Shown here: piece by piece, positions 47,098-55,084 of the stretch
Position numbering within the stretch: the first letter of the stretch is position 1
Layout: every line of letters starts with the position of its first letter
Assembly: GCA_026710825.1 (NCBI GenBank)
Contig: JAPOQH010000010.1
Coordinates: 1-64,000, forward strand
Direction of reading: 5' to 3'
Source: Chloroflexota bacterium
Lineage (GTDB): Bacteria > Chloroflexota > Dehalococcoidia > Lucifugimonadales > UBA3495
DNA: 64,000 nt
Notes under the pieces: model-generated
What the model was told of the DNA's origin: nothing
What the model saw: the letters and a program-made list of their open reading frames with translations, nothing else
The model's database searches: none
Translations under genes and position numbers: made by a program

Positions 47098-47976
47098 TCA
47101 AGCCACCGCCGGCATCACCTCGGCGGCGATGGTCTCCATCGCCGGGAATACCTCCGCAGGATCCCCCGAATAGGGCGACACCACGATGCGCGAGACCCCC
47201 ACGTCCGCGTAAGCCTGGGCATTCGCCCGCATCTCAGCCGGATCGGTGCCCAACGTGAACCTCCCAGGCCGCCCGCCCTGCAGCGGCACGCTGACCGACA
47301 CCGGAATCGTCGCGGGATCACGGTCGGCGCGCTCGGCCCGCTCGTGCAGATAGCGGATGCCCTGGGCCAGGTCCTCCGGCGGCATGGCGGTGGGATGCCA
47401 GCCGTCGCCGTGGCGCGCCGCCCGCCGGATCGCAGCGCGGCTGGTACCGCCGATGATCAGCGGGATACCCTCAGGACGCACCGGACGCGGCGAAAACACC
47501 ATGTCGGCGAACTGGAAGAAGCGACCCTCATACCGGGGGTCGTCGTCGCACCACAAGGTTTTCATGATCTCGATGGACTCGTCGGTATAAGGGCCCCGCT
47601 CGGCGAACGGCACTCCCATGGCCTCAATCTCGGTGTCGATCACGCCCACGCCGACACCCAGCGCAACACGCCCGCCGGATAGTTGGTCCAGCGTGGCTGC
47701 CTGTTTCGCCAGCCGCATTGGGTTGTGATAGGGCAACACCAGCACGCTGGTACCCAGGATGACACGGCTGGTCTGGGCGGCGGCAAAGGTCAGTATGGTC
47801 ATGGGGTCGTAGTAGGGCCGGGTTCCCAAGCGCTCGTACACGTAGCTGACGTTGAAAACATGGTCGCTGGCCCATACGGAGTCGTAGCCCAACTCCTCGG
47901 CGCGGGCGGCAACGCTGACCACGTCCTGCACGTTGGTCAGGCCCTGGTTGTTGGAAAGGGAAAAGCCGATGTTCAT
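47098..47976 (-). CDS. LLM-class flavin/F420-dependent oxidoreductase
   Basis: This 292-residue TIM-barrel enzyme has MNIGFSLSNNQG, AEELGYDSVWASDHVF (about 27-42) and SGGRVALGVGVGVIDTEIEAMGVPFAERG, the pattern of F420-dependent LLM enzymes. It is a distinct paralogue of the gene at 25169. ATG 47976 has AGGAGAC at normal spacing; the frame upstream to 48159 crosses repeat DNA and was left out. It lies next to the PHA locus. Confidence 0.88.
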   Translation of the reverse strand: MNIGFSLSNNQGLTNVQDVVSVAARAEELGYDSVWASDHVFNVSYVYERLGTRPYYDPMTILTFAAAQTSRVILGTSVLVLPYHNPMRLAKQAATLDQLSGGRVALGVGVGVIDTEIEAMGVPFAERGPYTDESIEIMKTLWCDDDPRYEGRFFQFADMVFSPRPVRPEGIPLIIGGTSRAAIRRAARHGDGWHPTAMPPEDLAQGIRYLHERAERADRDPATIPVSVSVPLQGGRPGRFTLGTDPAEMRANAQAYADVGVSRIVVSPYSGDPAEVFPAMETIAAEVMPAVA

Positions 47977-48113
47977 CACGAGTCTCCTGGCGCATCCGGC
48001 GGTGGTATTGGCGGGAAGGGTCGCGAGCCCGGCCATCCATGGGCCGGCGCGCTCAAAACGCGCCCATTTTGGCACCACGAGCACGGGGTGGCAATGCCCC
48101 TGGAACTCAAAAG

Positions 48114-48140
48114 GTAGGGGCGAATAATTATCGCCCCTAC
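48114..48140. repeat. palindromic repeat GTAGGGGCGAATAATT..., strong copy
   Basis: GTAGGGGCGA-ATAATTA-TCGCCCCTAC is a perfect 10-bp inverted repeat with a 7-base centre. It lies between fabG and the LLM gene, where a stem could separate their transcripts. Confidence 0.85.
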
Positions 48141-48165
48141 ACCGCATATCCATGCACACCGACGG

Positions 48166-48909
48166 TTACATGAACAAGCCACCGTTCACTTCCAACTCGG
48201 CGCCGGTGACGTAATCTCCCTCGGGAGCGCACAGGTACACCACCATCTGCGCCACTTCTTCCGCCTTGCCGAACCGGCGGAGCGGGATTTGACTCAGCAG
48301 ACGCTCTTGAACCCGTTCCGGTATGGCGGTAATCATTTCCGTTTCGATGAAGCCGGGCGCCACCGAGTTCACGTTGATGCCCTTGCTAGCCAGTTCCTTG
48401 GCCAGCGACTTGGTCATGGCAGCCACGCCGGCCTTGGACGCCGCGTAGTTGGCCTGCCCGAAGTTCCCGATCTGCCCGATCACCGAGGTGATGTTCACGA
48501 CGCGACCGTAGTTCTGCTCCACCATGCCGTCCACGAACACCTTGGTGCAGTTGAACACGCCGTCCAGGTTGATGGACAACACCTTGCGCCAGGTTGCGTG
48601 GTCCATGTTCACGAAGGTCTTGTCCGAGGTTACGCCGGCGTTGTTGACCAGGATGTCCAGGTGCCCGAACTCCTCGAGGACCTGCTGGGCCATCCGGTAG
48701 GTATCGGGAAAGTCGCTGATGTCCGCGGGGGCTAGGATAGCGCGCCCTCCGAACTCCTGGATCTCCGCCTGCAACTCCGCCGCCGCCTGGGAATTCGACA
48801 AATAGTTGATGGCTACCTCCGCCCCTTCCTGGGCCAACGCCATGGAGATGGCCCGGCCAATCCCCCGCGATCCTCCGGTAACCAGCGCAGTCCGTCCTTC
48901 CAGTTTCAT
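48166..48909 (-). CDS. 3-oxoacyl-[acyl-carrier-protein]/acetoacetyl-CoA reductase (FabG/PhaB-like)
   Basis: This 247-residue SDR has TGGSRGIGRAISMAL (about 10-24), NNAGVTSDK near 88, catalytic Ser in ITSVIGQ and Y-A-A-S-K. The C-terminal TGAELEVNGGLFM is FabG-like. Position downstream of phaE and phaC on the same strand suggests it supplies (R)-3-hydroxyacyl-CoA for polymer synthesis, i.e. a PhaB role, though a FabG role in fatty-acid synthesis is not excluded. Confidence 0.92.
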   Translation of the reverse strand: MKLEGRTALVTGGSRGIGRAISMALAQEGAEVAINYLSNSQAAAELQAEIQEFGGRAILAPADISDFPDTYRMAQQVLEEFGHLDILVNNAGVTSDKTFVNMDHATWRKVLSINLDGVFNCTKVFVDGMVEQNYGRVVNITSVIGQIGNFGQANYAASKAGVAAMTKSLAKELASKGINVNSVAPGFIETEMITAIPERVQERLLSQIPLRRFGKAEEVAQMVVYLCAPEGDYVTGAELEVNGGLFM

Positions 48910-49044
48910 ACCGCTTACCCCCTCAGTTGCTGTCAGCCCATGGGCGCGTACCTATCTTTGTCTGTTTGCTGTATCCACTCCTGTCGTGTCAGCGCCGGCG
49001 CAACGTTGCAATCTCGCATCCGCGTAACGAATCGCTGCGCGGCT

Positions 49045-49707
49045 TTAGTCCGCCGTTTCCGTCTCGGCGCCGGCGTTGCTCCGGCTGGTCCTCCGCCGGC
49101 TGGCCGTGCTGCTCCGCGACGCCTCCTGCTCCTTGCGCAACTTGCGGATCTCCTCCTCCATGTCGTCCAGCCGCTCCTCGATGCTCAGCACGTGCACGAA
49201 CAGGCGGTTCATCTGGCTGCGCGACGGCATGTTGAGCGTCCGCAGCATGGCGTCGATCTGCGGGTTCATCGTGTCCGCCATGCGCTCCTGGGCGTGCAGG
49301 CCCTGTTCCATGTACTTGCCCAGGGCCTTGGCGAAGTCCTCGGTGCTCATGGTGTCGGCGAACGCCTTGGCCATCGCTTCCAACTGGTCGTTCCACTGCT
49401 TCTGGGCGTCGCTGAAAGTCTGCGGGCCGGGCGACGAGGCCAGCAGTTGGCTCCACTGCTGAGACCACAGGTTGAAGAACTGCTGCCACATCGCCGTCGG
49501 ATCGTTGGCCGCAAAGGGCGGCGCGAACCCGCCGAACCCGGGCATTCCCGCTCCCGGCATCCCCATCCCAGGCATCCCGCCATTATTGGGCGGCCAGAAC
49601 GGGTTGGGCGAACCGGACGCCGCCGCCTGCTGCCACATCTCGGTGGACTTGCGGAACATCTCCTGCCACGCCTCAAAGGGGTTGGTGGAGTTCTCTGTGG
49701 TCGTCAT
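49045..49707 (-). CDS. phaE: PHA synthase subunit (PhaE-like)
   Basis: This 220-residue protein opens FEAWQEMFRKSTEMWQQA, followed by a Met/Gly/Pro-rich low-complexity run (about 40-70). The next segment has WQQFFNLWSQQWSQL and LEAMAKAFADTMSTEDFAKALG, then the PhaE-typical tail (MNRLFVHVLSIEERLDDMEEEIRKLRKE coiled coil). In class III systems PhaE forms the active synthase with PhaC. Its position directly after phaC supports this. The Arg/Ser-rich C-terminus (SRRRTSRSNAGAE) may bind granules or nucleic acid. Confidence 0.78.
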   Translation of the reverse strand: MTTTENSTNPFEAWQEMFRKSTEMWQQAAASGSPNPFWPPNNGGMPGMGMPGAGMPGFGGFAPPFAANDPTAMWQQFFNLWSQQWSQLLASSPGPQTFSDAQKQWNDQLEAMAKAFADTMSTEDFAKALGKYMEQGLHAQERMADTMNPQIDAMLRTLNMPSRSQMNRLFVHVLSIEERLDDMEEEIRKLRKEQEASRSSTASRRRTSRSNAGAETETAD

Positions 49708-49765
49708 TGATTCTCTCCTGAACCCGCTCTCCCGTCGTAAAACCGGATCCGGGCGTGCAGTGTCG

Positions 49766-50842
49766 CTAATTCACCCGTGCCGCAACCCACTCGTCGATCT
49801 TGGGCCAAAGGGTCTGGTGGGCCTGCCGACCCGAGAACACCGATATGTGGCCCCCCGGCAGTTCCATAAATTCCTTGTCTTCGCTGGACACCACATCCAT
49901 CAGGCTGCGGGCGGCCGGCGACGGCACGATGAAGTCCTGGTTGGCGGCCACGCACAGCAGGGGCTGTTGGATTTTCGACAGGTCCACCCTGCGCCCGTTG
50001 AGCACGAACTCGCCCTGGATCAACTGGTTTTTGCCGTACATCTGCCTGGATAGCTGGCCGAAGAACCGTCCTGGCATGCCGATGAAGTCATTGGCCCAGC
50101 GGCTCATCGCCTTGTAGTTGTCCACGTACCCGGGCCGGTTCACATTGGCCCACAGACCCGACAGCGCCTGCGCCTCCAGGGTGGGCCGCAGCATCTTGAA
50201 CCCGGCGCCCATTAGGTTCGCCGGCAACACGCCGTAATGCTCCACTATCAGGTCGGCCGGGAAGTAGCGCTCGTCCAGCCAAACGCGGAACATGCCGCCC
50301 TCTTCAAAGTTGATGGGCGCGACGATGGCGACGAAGTTCTTTACCGGCGCGTCCGGGTGTGTGGCCAGGTAGGTCGCTCCAAGCGTGCCGCCAAGGCAGA
50401 TGCCGTTGAGCGTAATTTCCTGGGCATCCGACGCCTCCAGGGCTCGGTCGATGGCCCGGGGGATCAGCTTGAACACCGCTTCTTCAAAGCCCAGTTCCTT
50501 GTCCTCCGCCGCAATCTCGCCCCAGTCCAGCAGGTACACGTCGTGTCCCTGGTTCACCAGGTACTCGATCATGCTGTTGCCGGGGAGCAGGTCCAGGACG
50601 TACGGGCGGCTGATACCGAGCCACGGAACCATCAGGTACGGCGTCTGGTGCTTGATCTTGTCGCGCTCACCGTAGCGCAGCAGGCGCACCTTGCCGCGCT
50701 TCCAGATCACCTCGTACGGCGTCACCTCGATGGGCGGCTCGGCGGGATTGACCACGAAGGAGTCCACCATCGCCTGGGCGCGCTTGAGGTTCTCCTGAAG
50801 GTCTTCCTGTAAACGGGAAACGAACTCTGCCTGGCTGACCAC
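49766..50842 (-). CDS. phaC: class III poly(3-hydroxyalkanoate) synthase PhaC
   Basis: This 358-residue synthase polymerises hydroxyacyl-CoA into PHA. The lipase-like box is GICLGGT with Cys149 as nucleophile, the catalytic Asp is in AANQDFIVP, and the His in LPGGHISVF. Length of about 350 is that of class III (short) synthases, which need PhaE. The N-terminus (LQENLKRAQAMVDSFVVNPAE) is typical. It lies between a phasin-like gene and phaE, all on the minus strand. Confidence 0.93.
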   Translation of the reverse strand: MVSQAEFVSRLQEDLQENLKRAQAMVDSFVVNPAEPPIEVTPYEVIWKRGKVRLLRYGERDKIKHQTPYLMVPWLGISRPYVLDLLPGNSMIEYLVNQGHDVYLLDWGEIAAEDKELGFEEAVFKLIPRAIDRALEASDAQEITLNGICLGGTLGATYLATHPDAPVKNFVAIVAPINFEEGGMFRVWLDERYFPADLIVEHYGVLPANLMGAGFKMLRPTLEAQALSGLWANVNRPGYVDNYKAMSRWANDFIGMPGRFFGQLSRQMYGKNQLIQGEFVLNGRRVDLSKIQQPLLCVAANQDFIVPSPAARSLMDVVSSEDKEFMELPGGHISVFSGRQAHQTLWPKIDEWVAARVN

Positions 50843-50876
50843 TGCCGTTCCTCCTTGGCGCCTATGCCATCAATCG

Positions 50877-50901
50877 CCCCTCTCCCTTGACGAGAGAGGG
50901 G
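50877..50901 (+). repeat. dispersed repeat CCCTCTCCC-TTGACG-AGAGAGGGG
   Basis: CCCCTCTC and GAGAGGGG flank CCTTGACGA, a close relative of the repeat at 14634-14657. Here it lies between the phasin-like gene and phaC, in non-coding DNA. Confidence 0.6.
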
Positions 50902-50931
50902 TTGGCACAAGTGCTGTTGTCGCTGATATCT

Positions 50932-51168
50932 CTATGCCTGGGCTTTTGGCGCCATGTTCTTGGTGGTGTCAAGCAGCCACTCCATGTACGCCTCGCCGTA
51001 TTTGACGGAACTCTTCGCAAACTCCTGGCCGGACTGCGCCATCTTGACGTTGGCTTCCATCATTCCGGACATCATGGCGTTGTTCTGCTGCATGCTGGTG
51101 TTGAAAGCCGCGAAACCGGCAGCCATGGCATCGTTGTACGCCTTGAAGAGTTCCTGAGTCTTTTCCAT
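50932..51168 (-). CDS. phasin-like protein
   Basis: This 78-residue, helical, Met/Ala-rich protein (MEKTQELFKAYNDAMAAGFAAFNTSMQQNNAMMSG, then ANVKMAQSGQEFAKSSVKYGEAYMEW) has the amphipathic pattern and context of phasins, which coat PHA granules. It is shorter than most phasins. It lies just before phaC on the same strand. GGAGCGTACA precedes the ATG. Confidence 0.68.
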   Translation of the reverse strand: MEKTQELFKAYNDAMAAGFAAFNTSMQQNNAMMSGMMEANVKMAQSGQEFAKSSVKYGEAYMEWLLDTTKNMAPKAQA

Positions 51169-51236
51169 GATTGTACGCTCCTGTTGTTTCGGTTTGGTTA
51201 CGATTCGTCTCCGGTTTCCCGGGAGATGACCTGGTT

Positions 51237-51644
51237 CTATTCCTGGTCCTGGGCCTCGTTTGCTTTGGCGTCAGCGGTTGCGACCGGCGCGAACCCGAAG
51301 GCCTGCGCGTAGAGGTCGAAGAAACCGTTGAACATGCGCTGGTAGCCCGACACCACCTCGGTCCACCCTTGCAGCAGTTGCTCCCCCGCCTCGGTGATGC
51401 TGTACACCCGCTTGGCGGGTCCGCTCTCGCCGGTCTGCCATTCCGAGGCCACGTAGCCGTCGTTCTCGAGGCGGCGCAGTTCCTTGTACAGCGTGGGGTG
51501 GTCCACCTCCGAGAAGCCCATCCGGTTCAGGTGCTGCATGATCAAATAGCCGTGCAGGCTCCACTGCTTGAGCAGCAGCAGGACCCACGGGGTCATGAAC
51601 CCCCGGGGCATTTTCGGATTGATCGGTTGGTCGGCCGTTTCCAT
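51237..51644 (-). CDS. PadR-family regulator (PhaQ-like)
   Basis: This 135-residue winged-helix protein has MPRGFMTPWVLLLLKQWSLHGYLIMQHL, a DHPTLYKELRRLENDGYV recognition region and GPAKRVYSITEAGEQLL, matching PadR and the PHB-responsive repressor PhaQ. It is upstream of the PHA genes on the same strand, so it probably represses them and is released by polymer or granule signals, as known for PhaQ. ATG 51644 (METADQP) is used; the upstream frame to 51755 is not conserved. Confidence 0.82.
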   Translation of the reverse strand: METADQPINPKMPRGFMTPWVLLLLKQWSLHGYLIMQHLNRMGFSEVDHPTLYKELRRLENDGYVASEWQTGESGPAKRVYSITEAGEQLLQGWTEVVSGYQRMFNGFFDLYAQAFGFAPVATADAKANEAQDQE

Positions 51645-51867
51645 ATATGTTCTTTTACCACATAGATGAAAAATCGTCAATCTGCACGACCGCCCCCTCA
51701 CATCCGACGGGTCACCAGCGTCCTGGACCTGTCGACGCGCCGGCCGGACCACCACTTACGGGGCTCTCGAAAGAAAAGGCTGACGGGCAATATGGTATTA
51801 TTGTTGCCGCTATTTGACAGACTCTGGGCCTGCTGTGCCCACCGCTCCCCGATGTCTAGAGGTTCCG

Positions 51868-52308
51868 ATGCCGCGGCTCACCCCTCAGGAAGTTGACGAT
51901 TACCTTGCCGGGCCCCATGTAGCACATTTCGCCTCAATCCGGCGGAATGGAGCGCCCCACATATCGCCGGTCTGGTACCAGTGGAAAGCCGGCGGCGAAC
52001 CTGACACCGGCACGGTAACCGTGGTATCCGGTGAGTCCGCCGTGAAGACACGCAACGTTCGCCGCAACCCCAACGTTTCCATTTCCATCGCCACCGACGA
52101 GTGGCCCTATCAGTACATCATTCTTGAGGGCGAAGCCACCGTCAGCAGCGACAACATCAAGGAAGCGGTGCGAGCCATATTCTCCCGCTACGAAGGAGCC
52201 GAGCGGGGCGAGGAAGACGCCAACGAACTGACTGAAGGCGACCAACGATTGGTTTCCATTGTCATCAACGTCAAGCGTATTCTCTCTTGGAAAGGAGATG
52301 GCGAGTAA
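51868..52308 (+). CDS. pyridoxamine 5'-phosphate oxidase-fold protein (FMN/F420-binding)
   Basis: This 146-residue split-barrel protein reads VAHFASIRRNGAPHISPVWYQW, then TVTVVSGESAVKTRNVRRNPNVSISIATDEWPYQYIILEGEA, the pattern of PPOX-fold F420- or FMN-binding reductases (TIGR03618-like). No pyridoxamine oxidase-specific motif is present. ATG 51868 starts at the conserved MPRLTPQEVDDYL. It overlaps the next gene by 11 bp, so the two are probably coupled. Confidence 0.83.
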   Translation: MPRLTPQEVDDYLAGPHVAHFASIRRNGAPHISPVWYQWKAGGEPDTGTVTVVSGESAVKTRNVRRNPNVSISIATDEWPYQYIILEGEATVSSDNIKEAVRAIFSRYEGAERGEEDANELTEGDQRLVSIVINVKRILSWKGDGE

Positions 52309-53494
52309 CCCCGGGTCCCCGATCCCCCGCACTGCGGACGCCGTCATCATAGGCGGCGGCGTCATAGGCTGTGCCATCCAGTACCACATGGCGCGTCTGG
52401 GCGTCTCCAACACCGTGCTCCTCGAGCGCGACGTCCTTGGTTCCGGCAGCACCGGCCGCTCGCAGGCCATCTGCCGGATGCACTACTCCAATCCCATCAC
52501 CACCGAACTCGCCTGGCAGAGCCTGCAGGTCTTCGCTGATTTCGATGCCCGGGTGGGCGGCGCTTCGGGTTTTGTGAACACCGGCTACCTCGTGGTGGTC
52601 AACGAGGCCGACCAGGGCGGTCTGGAGCGCAACGTCGCCATGCAGCAGGAACTCGGGGTGCCCTCATCGTTGGTGTCCCGGGACGACCTGGCAAGCCTGG
52701 CCCCCATGGTGACCCTGTACGATGACGAGCGCGCCGCCTGGGAACCTCAGTCGGGCTACGCCGACCCATACCAGGTCACCGTCTCCTACGCCGCCCGCGC
52801 CCAGGAATCCGGCGCCCGCATCATGACCCGCAATCCTGCCTCGGGCATTGAAACCAACGGCGACCGCGTGCAGGCCGTGATTACCACGTCGGGCGACCGC
52901 ATCGCCACCGACACCGTGGTGGTCGCCGCCGGTCCGTGGTCCGGGCAGGTGCTCGCCGGCGTGGGCGTCGACGCGCCCCTGATGCCGGTGCGCCACCAGG
53001 TCGCCACGGTGGCCCGGCCCGTAGAGGTGGTCCCGCATCATCCTACGGTCGGCGACATCAGCCAGTCCTTCTCATTCCGGCCCGACGGCTCCAATTGCAC
53101 CACCATGGGTTTTGGAGACGACGACGAGCAGTCGGATCCCGAGGTATATCCGCAGGGAGTGGACATTACGGAGGCCGCATCGGCCCGGGCCCGCCTCGCC
53201 CGGCGCGTTCCCGGCATGGCCGATGCCTACTACCGTGGCGGTTGGTCCGGACTGTTCACCACCACCCCCGACTGGCACCCGATCCTGGACGCCGTGCCCG
53301 GCATGGCTGGCCTCTACTGCGCCATCGGATTCAGCGGCCACGGGTTCAAGCTGTCCCCGGCCATCGGCAAGTCCGTCGCCGAGTTGGTGCTGGAAGGCCG
53401 CGCCCGCGACGTTGACCTCTCGCCCCTGCGTTTCACCAGGTTCGATGAGGGCGACCTGCTGGAATCCAGCTACCGCTACCGCGTCCTCGCCTGA
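52298..53494 (+). CDS. FAD-dependent oxidoreductase (DAO/sarcosine oxidase beta-like)
   Basis: This 398-residue flavoprotein has the FAD motif AVIIGGGVIGCAIQYHMARLG (about 15-35) and LLERD for ribose binding. It also has STGRSQAICRMHY, and the C-terminal GLYCAIGFSGHGFKLSPAIGKSVAELV typical of DAO enzymes. Substrate is probably a secondary or N-methyl amino acid. AAAGGAG lies immediately before ATG 52298, an unusually short spacing that makes the exact start uncertain. It lies upstream of the glycine decarboxylase genes, which would fit sarcosine or dimethylglycine use, as inference. Confidence 0.9.
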   Translation: MASNPGSPIPRTADAVIIGGGVIGCAIQYHMARLGVSNTVLLERDVLGSGSTGRSQAICRMHYSNPITTELAWQSLQVFADFDARVGGASGFVNTGYLVVVNEADQGGLERNVAMQQELGVPSSLVSRDDLASLAPMVTLYDDERAAWEPQSGYADPYQVTVSYAARAQESGARIMTRNPASGIETNGDRVQAVITTSGDRIATDTVVVAAGPWSGQVLAGVGVDAPLMPVRHQVATVARPVEVVPHHPTVGDISQSFSFRPDGSNCTTMGFGDDDEQSDPEVYPQGVDITEAASARARLARRVPGMADAYYRGGWSGLFTTTPDWHPILDAVPGMAGLYCAIGFSGHGFKLSPAIGKSVAELVLEGRARDVDLSPLRFTRFDEGDLLESSYRYRVLA

Positions 53495-53714
53495 CGACGC
53501 AGGCGTGCGACCCACCTGATGGGTACGACCAAAACGGACGACGTCAACTTGCTGCCAGGATCCGGGCGCATCGACAATTTGCACGTAATTTTTTGTGACT
53601 GCGACCTGACCGACAGCGACATTGCAGCGCGACATCTGACCCTGTCCCATGCGTCGGCATACAGCAGCGCATATTGAACGCCAACTAATCGACAACCAAA
53701 CGGAGTAAGCCCGA

Positions 53715-55040
53715 ATGGTAACCAACTTCCAGTCCCATTACATCCCGAACACGGTCGCCGAGCAGGACGAATTGCTGAGCGCAATTGGCCTCCGGGACAT
53801 CGACGAATTGTTCGCCGATATCCCCGACGACTACCGCAACCCTCCCCTGGAACTGCCGGCCCCTCTATCTGAACTGGAGATCCAGCGCGAGTTGGGCGAA
53901 CTGGCGTCGCGCAACCGGCCCCTCGCCAGCGGCCCGTCATTCCTCGGCGCCGGCTCCTACTACCACTTCATCCCGTCCATCGTCAAAGCGATCATGACAC
54001 GGGGCGAGTTCCTCACCGCCTACACCCCCTACCAGCCGGAGGTGTCCCAGGGCACCCTGCAGGTGATCTTCGAGTTCCAGACCATGATCAGCACCCTCTA
54101 TGGCATGGAGGTCGCCAACGCCGGGATGTACGACGGGGCCACCAGTGTGGCCGAGGCCGTGCTCATGGCCTGCCGTGTGACCCGCCGCCAGCAGGTCATC
54201 GTCGCCGACACCGTATCCCCGGCCTACCGCCAGGTGATCGCCACCTACTGCCAGGCCCAGGGCATCACCATCGACATCACGCCCACTGACCAGATCTCCG
54301 GCGCAATTACCGAGGCAACCGCCGGGATCGTCGCGCAGTACCCCAACTTTTATGGCGAACTGGATGACCTCAAGGCGCTGGGCGAGATGGCCCACGCCGA
54401 CGGCGCCCTGCTGGTGGTATCCGCAGACCCGCTGGCCATGGGCATGCTGACGCCGCCCGGCGATTTCGGCGCGGACATCGTGACCGGCGAGGGCCAGCCC
54501 ATCGGCATCCCGCCGTCCTTCGGCGGCCCCTACCTCGGTCTGTTCAGCTGCAAACAGCAGTACATCCGCCAGATGCCCAGCCGCCTGGTCGGGCGCACCA
54601 CCGACACCGAGGGGCGCACCGGCTACGTGCTGACCCTGCAGACTCGCGAGCAGCACATCCGCCGCGAGCGCGCGACCTCCAACATCTGCACCAACGAGGC
54701 CCTCTACGCCCTGGCCTCCTCGATCTACCTGGCCGCCATGGGCCGTCAGGGCCTGCGCCAGGTGGCCGAACTCTGCTACCACAAGGCCCATTACGCCGCT
54801 GATGCCATTGGCAAACTGAATGGCTATTCACTGGCCCAGTCTGGCACGTTCTTCCAGGAATTCGTGGTGTCCTGCCCCAAACCAGCGGCCGAAGTCAACC
54901 GCCAGCTTATGAAACACAACATCCTGGGCGGCCTCGACGTCAGCGACCGTTTCGACAACGGAATGCTCCTGTGCGTAACCGAGATGAACACCCGCGCCGA
55001 GATCGACACCCTGGTCTCCGCCCTCGCGGAAATCGCCTGA
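53715..55040 (+). CDS. gcvPA: glycine dehydrogenase (decarboxylating) subunit 1
   Basis: This 441-residue protein is the N-terminal half of the P-protein of the glycine cleavage system. It contains SFLGAGSYYHFIPSIVKAIMTRGEFLTAYTPYQPEVSQGTLQVIFEFQTMIS and the NAGMYDGATSVAEA segment, plus the C-terminal ERATSNICTNEALYALASSIYLA. With GcvPB it decarboxylates glycine using PLP on subunit 2. GcvH and GcvT are not in the window. AACGGAGTAAGCCCG precedes the ATG. Confidence 0.96.
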   Translation: MVTNFQSHYIPNTVAEQDELLSAIGLRDIDELFADIPDDYRNPPLELPAPLSELEIQRELGELASRNRPLASGPSFLGAGSYYHFIPSIVKAIMTRGEFLTAYTPYQPEVSQGTLQVIFEFQTMISTLYGMEVANAGMYDGATSVAEAVLMACRVTRRQQVIVADTVSPAYRQVIATYCQAQGITIDITPTDQISGAITEATAGIVAQYPNFYGELDDLKALGEMAHADGALLVVSADPLAMGMLTPPGDFGADIVTGEGQPIGIPPSFGGPYLGLFSCKQQYIRQMPSRLVGRTTDTEGRTGYVLTLQTREQHIRRERATSNICTNEALYALASSIYLAAMGRQGLRQVAELCYHKAHYAADAIGKLNGYSLAQSGTFFQEFVVSCPKPAAEVNRQLMKHNILGGLDVSDRFDNGMLLCVTEMNTRAEIDTLVSALAEIA

Positions 55041-55084
55041 CCATCGCCCGCTTCCCCTAACATCCCTCTGGAGGCAACCTGAAC

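Noticed and set aside
53495..53714. Possible glycine riboswitch before gcvPA
   Set aside because: I looked for paired aptamer stems with the conserved GGA/GAGA cores and could not build them; the gap shows no convincing structure.
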